Shown: piece by piece, positions 54,122-61,873 of the stretch | Position numbering within the stretch: position 1 is the stretch's first letter | Layout: the number at the start of each line of letters is the position of its first letter | Source of the DNA: Novosphingobium lentum NBRC 107847 | GTDB taxonomy: Bacteria; Pseudomonadota; Alphaproteobacteria; Sphingomonadales; Sphingomonadaceae | Reading direction: 5' to 3' | Assembly (NCBI RefSeq): GCF_001590965.1 | Contig: NZ_BCTW01000007.1 | Coordinates: 62,001-126,000, forward strand | DNA: 64,000 nucleotides | The notes under the pieces: model-generated | Told to the model about the DNA's origin: nothing | Seen by the model: only the letters and a program-made list of their open reading frames with translations | Database searches by the model: none | Position numbers and translations under genes: made by a program

Positions 54122-54852
54122 GCCAAATCCTCGCCCGCCGGCTGAACCAAGCCGGACACTCGCTATTTGCCGATTATGTTTCGTCAACAACCCGCGATGA
54201 ACCTCCCCCGGTCCATCTGCTGTATGACGGACGCTACACGGACGAACTCCCTATCGAACTTGTAGTCGCGCCACTGCCAACGGATTCGAAGTACGACCTT
54301 GGACAATCCATTCTGACGGGCGTGCAGCAAGACAGTGATGTGTCGAAGCTACTGGCCGACCCAGCCGTTTGGCCGTGGCTCTCGCTGTATCACTCGTCTC
54401 GCACCATGCCCGTTCGGAACGGAAAAAGGTTCATCGGAAAGCCACACCGGCATCTCATCACCAACTCGTCCGACTGGGCGAAATATGATCACGGCCACCG
54501 CCATCTTGTACGCGGTGCGGTCCAGTGCGTCATGTATTTTGGAATATACGCAAGAGTCTTGCTTGCCGACGCGGGTTCGGCCAGCAAGGCTGAGGAAAAC
54601 ATCCTCAGCCGCAAGAGCGGCTATCCGCTGGCCTATATGCGGAACGCCGTGGAAGCCTATTACGACATCCATTACGACGCGGATGCCGGGAGGGCAGGCC
54701 GCGGTGCGAACAGCACCAGTCGCGGCGGCATTATCCACTTCGTGCGTTGTTTAGCGCAGCTGGACGTCAATTATGACATCGTGTCGCTTCCCGCAGCAAA
54801 GATTCTTGAGCTTTTGCCGTCCGACTTTAGAATTCGGCGTCAACTGAGTTGA
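54118..54852 (+). CDS. Fourth operon protein, unrecognised
   Basis: A 244-residue protein starting at TTG 54118, which overlaps the upstream stop as TTGA. Central segments are aromatic and His-rich (PWLSLYHSSRTMPVRNGKRF, KYDHGHRHLVRGAVQ) followed by YPLAYMRNAVEAYYDIHYD. The clustered His, Asp and Tyr might form a catalytic site, but no named family or nuclease motif is apparent. The stop lies within a dyad just before the methyltransferase. Its coupling in the operon makes it a candidate effector nuclease of a new type; that is inference. Confidence 0.7.
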   Translation: MSQILARRLNQAGHSLFADYVSSTTRDEPPPVHLLYDGRYTDELPIELVVAPLPTDSKYDLGQSILTGVQQDSDVSKLLADPAVWPWLSLYHSSRTMPVRNGKRFIGKPHRHLITNSSDWAKYDHGHRHLVRGAVQCVMYFGIYARVLLADAGSASKAEENILSRKSGYPLAYMRNAVEAYYDIHYDADAGRAGRGANSTSRGGIIHFVRCLAQLDVNYDIVSLPAAKILELLPSDFRIRRQLS

Positions 54853-54859
54853 CGTCAAC
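54838..54859. promoter_or_regulatory. Nested dyads before the second C5 methyltransferase
   Basis: CGTCAAC (54838-54844), three bases, then GTTGACG (54848-54854), which itself continues into the 12-base perfect palindrome GTTGACGTCAAC (54848-54859). Three half-sites of one sequence lie 43-64 bases before the methyltransferase ATG, a strong sign of an operator. Confidence 0.5.
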
Positions 54860-54901
54860 GCCGTTGATGCCTATCGTCTCCAAAATGATAAGGGGACGAT
54901 A

Positions 54902-56098
54902 ATGCGGACTGCGGATCTCTTCGCGGGTTGCGGGGGAATGAGCGCCGGTAGTCGTGAAGCCGGAATGGAGCTCGCCTTCGCAGCTGAAAAGTGGGAAGCC
55001 GCTGCCGCCACCTACGAGCGGAACCTTGGCCACGATGTCGAACGCCTTGACCTTGAAGATGTCGTTTCCACCGTCCGCAAGGTTCGTGCAGCAAGGGCCG
55101 ACGTGATCATGGGCGGCCCCCCGTGCCAAGACTTCTCGCAAGCCGGTTCGCGGGTAGAGGCGGGTCGAGCTCGTTTGACCGTGGCCTTCGCAGAAACAAT
55201 TCGAGCGGCGCGACCGAAATGGTTCGTAATGGAGAATGTCCCCGAAGCGCAGGGCAGCCGCTCTTGGGCGATCGCACGTGGAATATTGCGGGATGCAGGC
55301 TACGGAATTTCTGAGGCGAAATTGAATGCTGCGTTCCACGGCGTGCCGCAATCGCGAAAGCGCTATTTCGCCGTCGGAAAGCTTGAGGCGGAGGACGCGT
55401 TTCTCGAACACCGTCTGGAGGGCGGCAGGACCGCAGAGCCACTTACTATTCGGTCGTTTCTGCAGGCCGAGCATGATGACACGGGGGAAGACGAGCGCAG
55501 TGAAGGCCACTTCGACGTCGACTTCTACTACCGTCATCCGCGTAATTGGGGACGGCGCGCGATCTTCTCGTTAGACGAACCCTCGCCCACGGTCCGCTCG
55601 ACCAATCGCCCCGTTGCACCTGGCTACAAACAGCATCCCGACGATCCTGCAGCACCGGAACAGGTACGTGCCTTGACGCAGAATGAGCGTGCGCGGATCC
55701 AGACATTTCCGAGGCATCATAGTTTTGAGGGCACGCGCACCGACATCGACATGATGGTAGCCAACGCCGTGCCGTGCCGTCTCGCAGCTCATGTGGCCGC
55801 GACGATTATGGAGTATGAGATGTCGGCAACCGAGAGCCCCGAAGATTTGTTCCGCGCATGGCTGCGCACCTGCCACGAATATACGCCTAGGGCCGCCGGC
55901 GACGTGCTTTCGCGTCTGCGCCGCGTCAATCGCCTCATCGGTGACGGCGAGAATGCGGTTCCAACGGCGGAGGATGCGATCCGTCGTTTGCGCGATCGAC
56001 AGGAATTTGCCGAAATGACGAAGTCCGTGCGTTCTCAGATAAAGCGCGCAATCGAGCTTCATAACGAGTTTGCCGCCGGCGGAGACCTCGGCGGGTGA
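54902..56098 (+). CDS. DNA cytosine-5 methyltransferase of the GHKL operon
   Basis: A 398-residue C5 methyltransferase: motif I DLFAGCGGMSAGSREAGM, motif IV GGPPCQDFSQAGSR with catalytic Cys, motif VI VMENVPEAQG, motif VIII QSRKRYFAVG, motif IX NERARIQTFP and motif X-like ANAVPCRLAAH. An extra helical tail of about 90 residues (ESPEDLFRAWLRTCHEY onward) follows motif X. The target recognition region between VIII and IX is short, about 90 residues. It is the last gene of the operon but has its own 49-base leader with dyads. It presumably marks self DNA for the ATPase-linked proteins. Confidence 0.9.
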   Translation: MRTADLFAGCGGMSAGSREAGMELAFAAEKWEAAAATYERNLGHDVERLDLEDVVSTVRKVRAARADVIMGGPPCQDFSQAGSRVEAGRARLTVAFAETIRAARPKWFVMENVPEAQGSRSWAIARGILRDAGYGISEAKLNAAFHGVPQSRKRYFAVGKLEAEDAFLEHRLEGGRTAEPLTIRSFLQAEHDDTGEDERSEGHFDVDFYYRHPRNWGRRAIFSLDEPSPTVRSTNRPVAPGYKQHPDDPAAPEQVRALTQNERARIQTFPRHHSFEGTRTDIDMMVANAVPCRLAAHVAATIMEYEMSATESPEDLFRAWLRTCHEYTPRAAGDVLSRLRRVNRLIGDGENAVPTAEDAIRRLRDRQEFAEMTKSVRSQIKRAIELHNEFAAGGDLGG

Positions 56099-56306
56099 GT
56101 CCAGCCCCGCGCTAAGTCATTCTGGCACATCGTGGTGAGAGGGTTGCTGAGCGGCATCCGCAGACACCACTTCGAAACACTTCGCAGGAGATTTGCGTCG
56201 AGCTGGCGTGCGAGCGGAAGGCCGATGCCGCCCGACGATGTCCACCTGTGGGACCGAGGTCACCGCCTCTGGTTTGCCTAGTTGCTCTGGATGACCTCCT
56301 TCGAGG

Positions 56307-58532
56307 TCAATCCTCATTCGCAGGCAGAGCAGCTGACGCATCCGGCGGAATTTCTGCCGCCGCTGGCGGCGTTGGAGGAGGAAGGGCCGGGGCGGGAGCC
56401 GCCGTGCTGGCCGTGATCATGATCCCAGTTTGTTTGGCTTTCTCCATGATCGCGGCGAGCCGTTTATCTTTTTGAGCCATTTTGTTGAGCCACGTCCAGA
56501 CCTTTGGCCCGCCGAATTGCTTCACCATTGCTAGCCGGGAATCGCCCGGCCCCAGGTCAGCTTGTTCGAGGGTGCCGGCCAGAAGCTCAAGATAAGCCGC
56601 CCGGCATTCGATGAGGATTTCGTCCCAACTTTTAACGGTGATCCGCGAATCTTTCGCGTCAAATCTGGGATTGCCAGTGTGACCGATCAACAGCCCGCTC
56701 ACGTCTGCGCTTGAGCGCTCACTCTCCACCATATCGAGATAGTCAGCAAGCTGCCTCCGATTCTCAAGGTTGAGCGTGTGCTGGGGATCATTCTGCTTTA
56801 TCTCGACAATTTGGATACGGGTCTCGCTGGGCGACGTAAGAAACACAAAATCGGCACGCTCCTGGTGCGACATCTCGCGTATCGTCCTGCCGGCACGATC
56901 CTTGGATTCATCCTCGTCGGCGATCTTCTCGATACTGGTTTTGAGCCACTGGTCAGCAGTCAGCAATTCGCCGCGAGGCTGAATGATCCAGGGGAACTCC
57001 TCGACCAGTTTCTGCAGGCGTGCTTCGGACTTCTTGCCGATTGCGGTCTCAAGAACGGACAAGGCGAACGCGCGCTGCGCAAACGTCAATGCCAAACCCA
57101 TAGCCTCCGGGACGGCATGGTCTCCGACGGTCTCTGCGAGCGATTTGAACGCGTCCGCATCATCCGCGGCGTTCGCCAAATCGGTCCACGCCTTACGAAG
57201 CAGTTCTCTCGTCGGCTGATTAATCCACGCACGCGACACAACGTCGAGCAGATCCTCGCGAGACTTGTCGGCCGCCGCGCCCCGCCCGAGGCTACCCGAT
57301 GCATCGGCAACCAGTTTCACGATCGCCTGATTCTCCACATCGGAGAATATATGGATGCGCCCCTTCGACCGCATTGTAGAAGCGGCGGTTTCGACTTCCT
57401 GTTGAACGAGCGTCGCGCGCCATTCCGCATATCTGTCCAGCCAAGTCCCCACCTCCTTGCGGCCCCACTCAAGTAATTCCGCAGTTTCGGGATCGTGCCA
57501 GTCGATGCTGGTCCGGTCGGTCGAAACGAGATCGCGCTCCAGTTCATCCAGCCAGTCTGCTTCGACGACGGCGTAGAGATAGCGCTGATATATCTCCTTG
57601 CCCTTGGCACCGAAGAAGAAGGGCCGGTCCTGAGCAATTTTGCTGTGAGCGAATACCCCGACACCTGCCTGGTCAGCAGGCCAGTCGGCGCGTAGGACAA
57701 ATCCAGCCCACCATTTTACCGGGCGACCACCGACTTTGCCCTCTTTGAAGCCTTCTGCGGGAATTCTGAAGTCAAACGCGGGAAGCGCCCGTTTTTCGTC
57801 TATAAGCCGCGAGGAAACACGCACCTTGAAGTCGGGGCGGGCGAGTACAACCGAGAACCGCGCTCCCAACCCCGAAATGATATCGTCGGGGGCCGGCAAG
57901 GCGTTTGCCGTCAGACCGTACATCGCGACCAACGTACCGGAACGTTCTGCGAGCGGTATTTTACGCATCCGGCGTAAAAATCGCCTGACTTCCGCTGTGG
58001 CTGTCGACGTAGCCCCCTGCGCCGCTGAAAGATCGGCGCTCACGTCCTTGGCGTGAAAAACGGGTTTGTAGCGATGTTCGCCCCCGTCGCGGCCCATCTT
58101 CAACAGATCGTCCAGCGAGAGCGTGAACCAGTTGAGCACGCCGGCATTAACGGTCGCAACGTCAACCATCCGGGCGACACCGAAAGGCGCAAGCTTACCG
58201 ATTCCTTTGCGACCCATAGGCTTTCGCCCACCGGGTGACTGCTCCTTGGGAGACGTGCGCTTCGACTTGCCGATCACAAGATAGCGATCGCGCAGGGCCT
58301 TCAGCGACATTCCGAAGCCATCGTCCGCGACGGTCGCGAAGCCCTGTCTGAAATCAACCCACACGTGCTGGGCATCTGCGTCCCAGCAATTCGCGAGTAG
58401 TTCCGCGAGAACATTGACGGGCTTATTCTGATACAGCTTTATCCCAAGATGTTCGATCACGTTGTGATCGAATCTCAGCTCGGGATCGGCATCCGGGCTT
58501 TTCCCTTTTTGGTCCGACAACTGTTTTTCCAT
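56307..58532 (-). CDS. GHKL (paraMORC-like) ATPase fused to a PD-(D/E)XK-like domain
   Basis: A 741-residue protein. The N-terminal Bergerat fold is complete: AELLANCWDADA (residues 43-54), ADDGFGM (69-75) and GRKGIGKLA (107-115). Helical regions follow; the C-terminal part (about 510-670) reads like a nuclease: FPWIIQPRGELL (513-524), ADFVFLT (560-566) and QIVEIKQND (574-582), which gives the D...ExK arrangement. A Pro/Ala-rich tail ends the protein. Such ATPase-nuclease fusions occur in defence loci. It converges on the C5 methyltransferase across a 208-base gap and lies 259 bases below the sacsin-like gene on the same strand. Whether it works with either is open. Confidence 0.75.
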   Translation of the reverse strand: MEKQLSDQKGKSPDADPELRFDHNVIEHLGIKLYQNKPVNVLAELLANCWDADAQHVWVDFRQGFATVADDGFGMSLKALRDRYLVIGKSKRTSPKEQSPGGRKPMGRKGIGKLAPFGVARMVDVATVNAGVLNWFTLSLDDLLKMGRDGGEHRYKPVFHAKDVSADLSAAQGATSTATAEVRRFLRRMRKIPLAERSGTLVAMYGLTANALPAPDDIISGLGARFSVVLARPDFKVRVSSRLIDEKRALPAFDFRIPAEGFKEGKVGGRPVKWWAGFVLRADWPADQAGVGVFAHSKIAQDRPFFFGAKGKEIYQRYLYAVVEADWLDELERDLVSTDRTSIDWHDPETAELLEWGRKEVGTWLDRYAEWRATLVQQEVETAASTMRSKGRIHIFSDVENQAIVKLVADASGSLGRGAAADKSREDLLDVVSRAWINQPTRELLRKAWTDLANAADDADAFKSLAETVGDHAVPEAMGLALTFAQRAFALSVLETAIGKKSEARLQKLVEEFPWIIQPRGELLTADQWLKTSIEKIADEDESKDRAGRTIREMSHQERADFVFLTSPSETRIQIVEIKQNDPQHTLNLENRRQLADYLDMVESERSSADVSGLLIGHTGNPRFDAKDSRITVKSWDEILIECRAAYLELLAGTLEQADLGPGDSRLAMVKQFGGPKVWTWLNKMAQKDKRLAAIMEKAKQTGIMITASTAAPAPALPPPTPPAAAEIPPDASAALPANED

Positions 58533-58791
58533 TTCATCGCCTTACATCGCCCGAGGCTTACCGCGCAACCTATCGATCCGGTTAACGGCCGACGCTTATT
58601 GGGCCAGAAAGTCAGAAGATTATCTTTGTAGAAGCGCGCCATCAGCGCGCCTTAAAAATATGGGGCGGCAATTGGCGCGGGGGCCCATTACCGGGTACGC
58701 TGGCAGGCCGGCGGATGCCCGACAGCGCTATCCGCGGCTTCTTCGGACCGCGCCACTCAGCTTGCGCGTCGGGAAGGAACTGATTTTTTGC

Positions 58792-61700
58792 TTAGGGCGA
58801 AGCGAGGTTTCCCACGACACGGAGGTCATCGAGATGAACCTGAGTGAATCTCAGCCGCACCGGTGCGCCCGCGAGTTCGACCATAATCTCTGGTGTCGAA
58901 GCCTCTGCGATCTTTTGTCGCAGCTCGGCATCGGTGATGGGGTTGGCATGATGCCACTTGGCCGAACAGGTCGGGCATAATGCCAGATGGTTTTCGGACT
59001 GCTCCTGCGGAAGCGTATCGAGACATTCCACTGCTTCAAAATAGGGCGAGCCGTTGGGCCGGTCGAACGGCATCTTCTCGTGGCAGCCTTGGCAGATCAT
59101 CTCGTTCAGGTGATTGGTGTAATGGTCCTCAAGATAGGTTCGGGCGATCGCCCGGCTTCCGGCATCACTTGTCCGCACCGATCGTTCACGGACCTCATAA
59201 GTCTTGGTGGGAGCGGCCTTGGCACGCTGCGCCAGACGTTCGGCGCGGCGGTCGGGGTTGCCCACTTCGCGCGCTGGAAAATCAACCGGTTCGAAGGAAC
59301 GACTGTTGATCGTTTTAATCATATCGGCGCTCAGCGCAGCGAGCGCGTCCGCAGAAAGGCCTCCCAGCTGATCCACCAGTTCCGAGGACAGCCCGATGAG
59401 CTCTCCGGCCTGCCTCCGCGCCTTGGTTTGCTCGCTGCGCTGCCGCGCTTGCTCGCCAAACCCGATCGCACGAAGCCACTCTTCATTCCCGCCGACTGCA
59501 TATCCCTTGGCGAGATCGGCCGACGTCAACTCGCTCGGTTTTTGTAAGCTCCCATCCTTGGAGGGAATCCAGCGCGTGTCGCGCAATGCGACCGCCAGTG
59601 ACGAGGGACGCTTGCGCGCCTCATATTGTTGGTTCGGAGAAAATCGAGCAATCATAACCGACGCGCCGACGGCGCGCGCGGCACCCCAGATCAGCTTTGA
59701 AATGGAGGGATCCTTGCGCGCGAGGAGCAGGGGCAATTCGTCGATGTAGAAATCGATGTTGATACCCGTACTGGTGTGACGTGCAGAACCCCAGTCATAG
59801 CGCAGATCGTTCCAATACGGATGACCGTAGGAAATAACAGACGATGATATTGTAAGCTCGTTCTCGACCCCGCAATCGCCGAGAAATGCGATGAGGTCTT
59901 TGCGAGGAAGATATTTGTATCCTTCCCAAAGCGCGACACGGTCACGGCCCTTCGTGTTACCGTCGTATATCGTCGCGAGGCCCGATTCCAGGAACGGCGA
60001 TCCGAAATAGACATCTTCCGCGTCGTGATAGGTGGCTTCGATACCCGCGCGGATGCAGGACACATCGGCGAATGGTCCCACGTCGGCCGTTTCTTTCCAC
60101 CAGCGCAGGAAGCGGCGCATGTGTTGCAGGTGCTGCTCGCGATTGGGCTTGGGGACGTCACCCTTGTACTTCGTCCGAAGGATGGCGTTGAGAAAGGCGC
60201 GCTCATCGATGTCGCGTACACCCATCCGCCGCAAGAATTGTTCGACCTCCTTGCCGCGCCCTCTGCCGAGCTTGATCAGGCTCTTTTTTACGAGGAAAAG
60301 TTCGCCTTGATCGGCATCGGAGTCGAGATCGCTGTCGGTCGGCGCAAAGACCGCGTGCCGCGGAGAATGACGGCGACCATCCTCAAGCCTGACAAATTTG
60401 AAATCGCCAATGGGCACTGACGGTCGTTGAACCTTGTGCGCGGCCTCCAGGACCAGATAGAAATGCTGGATCTGTTCGTCGCTTAGCGCATCGAACCATT
60501 CGCGACCACAGCTGCGCCGAAGCTTATCCGCTTCGAGCCAAAGATTCTGCGGTCCGAGCACGTGCCGAAAAGAGGTGAAGAAGTCCGATGGTCCGAACTC
60601 TTCCACCTTCAACGTATTGATGAAAGCGTCGGCGCGGCTGTTCTTCAAAGCGGCAATGATCCAGCGACGACCGGATCTTCCGCAAAATTCCGCCAATCCG
60701 GCTTCCCCGAGAAGGTCGCGGATATCCGCTGGACCCCTGATACCGCTGGCGGTCGTTGTGAACCCTCCGCCCTGAACCGGAATCAGCTCTTCGGCTGCGA
60801 ACTTGGCGACAAGCGTCGTGAGGATCGGCGCGAAAGCGACAGGCAGTTCATCGGACGCGTTGGGCAAGAGATCAAGGAAACTGCGCTTTAGCAGGCCCCG
60901 GTCGCGCAGCGACGGCAGCGCGTCTGCAACCATGGCGGCGATCGTTTCTATGAGTTCCGCATTCCAGGCGTCGTCACGCTTGATGTTCCCGCGGTTGTCA
61001 GTGAGCTGAAACGGACCGTGGATATGGAAATGGAGCCCGGTCAGCTCCTCGGTTTCGAAAAACACCGCCAGTCGCGTGGGCGCGTCCTCGGGGATCAGGT
61101 CGCCCCCGCTGTTTAACCGCAGCGCGGCCTTCACTTCATATTGCTTGCGGCCCTCACGATACTCGACAGCGCGGGCAAGCACGAGAAAGCGATCGAGCTG
61201 GCTGCTGCCGTCGGACAGATTCGAGCGGATCGACCGGATTGAACCGTCGGTGTCGCTAACTTCAATTTCACCGCGGCGGTCCCCATCCACCCATCCAAGA
61301 CGCTTTATGTTTCGCAGGAACAGCAGCGAGCGAGGCCCTGACGCAGTGAGCCCCTCCCGCGCGCGCGTCAGGGCAAGTTCGGCACGATCGGCCCGGAGCG
61401 GCAGGACAATCTGCGTCGTCGTCTCGGCGTGTGTCGTTTCGACTAGTTTCGGGACGACGAGGCTCTCGATTGCAAAAGCGAGAGGTGCGCCCTCAATAGT
61501 CGAGTGAACCTCAGGCCGGTCCGTGACGACGTAAACCGATTTAAATCCGATCCCGAAGCAACCGATCTTATGTCCGTCATCCAGCTTGGTCGTGTTTCCA
61601 ATCCCCGTGATGCCTTCGATATCCAGGCGATCGAACGGCCGGCCATCATGCTCGAAGATGATCCTATCGGGTTCTAGCTGGAAGCGAACCCATGTCGCTT

Positions 61701-61872
61701 CGGCATCTTCCGCATTCTGGAGAAGCTCGAAGATGAAGTGGCTGGGATCAGCATATTTGTCGACGGTGGCGTTCCAGATGCCCCGATCAAAGTCATTCTC
61801 GTGGCTGGCATCAACCCACCGCTGACGCTTCGCGCACAGATCATCGAGCCATTCGAGGAAGGGATTGTTCAT
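58792..61872 (-). CDS. Sacsin-type (HSP90-like) ATPase with C-terminal HNH-like zinc region
   Basis: A 1026-residue protein. The N-terminal sacsin/HSP90-like ATPase shows FELLQNAEDAEA (residues 48-59), EHDGRPF (74-80) and GIGNTTKLDDGHKIGCFGIGF (90-110). A long middle with no named domain follows. The C-terminus has two CxxC pairs and His residues (MICQGCHEKMPF, then ENHLALCPTCSAKWHHAN), an HNH-like treble-clef layout, so it could bind zinc and cut DNA, though the usual catalytic His is not clear. ATG 61872 starts one base after the stop of the helicase gene (TGATATG), so the two are translated together. Likely a defence effector pair; inference. Confidence 0.78.
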   Translation of the reverse strand: MNNPFLEWLDDLCAKRQRWVDASHENDFDRGIWNATVDKYADPSHFIFELLQNAEDAEATWVRFQLEPDRIIFEHDGRPFDRLDIEGITGIGNTTKLDDGHKIGCFGIGFKSVYVVTDRPEVHSTIEGAPLAFAIESLVVPKLVETTHAETTTQIVLPLRADRAELALTRAREGLTASGPRSLLFLRNIKRLGWVDGDRRGEIEVSDTDGSIRSIRSNLSDGSSQLDRFLVLARAVEYREGRKQYEVKAALRLNSGGDLIPEDAPTRLAVFFETEELTGLHFHIHGPFQLTDNRGNIKRDDAWNAELIETIAAMVADALPSLRDRGLLKRSFLDLLPNASDELPVAFAPILTTLVAKFAAEELIPVQGGGFTTTASGIRGPADIRDLLGEAGLAEFCGRSGRRWIIAALKNSRADAFINTLKVEEFGPSDFFTSFRHVLGPQNLWLEADKLRRSCGREWFDALSDEQIQHFYLVLEAAHKVQRPSVPIGDFKFVRLEDGRRHSPRHAVFAPTDSDLDSDADQGELFLVKKSLIKLGRGRGKEVEQFLRRMGVRDIDERAFLNAILRTKYKGDVPKPNREQHLQHMRRFLRWWKETADVGPFADVSCIRAGIEATYHDAEDVYFGSPFLESGLATIYDGNTKGRDRVALWEGYKYLPRKDLIAFLGDCGVENELTISSSVISYGHPYWNDLRYDWGSARHTSTGINIDFYIDELPLLLARKDPSISKLIWGAARAVGASVMIARFSPNQQYEARKRPSSLAVALRDTRWIPSKDGSLQKPSELTSADLAKGYAVGGNEEWLRAIGFGEQARQRSEQTKARRQAGELIGLSSELVDQLGGLSADALAALSADMIKTINSRSFEPVDFPAREVGNPDRRAERLAQRAKAAPTKTYEVRERSVRTSDAGSRAIARTYLEDHYTNHLNEMICQGCHEKMPFDRPNGSPYFEAVECLDTLPQEQSENHLALCPTCSAKWHHANPITDAELRQKIAEASTPEIMVELAGAPVRLRFTQVHLDDLRVVGNLASP

Positions 61873-61873
61873 A

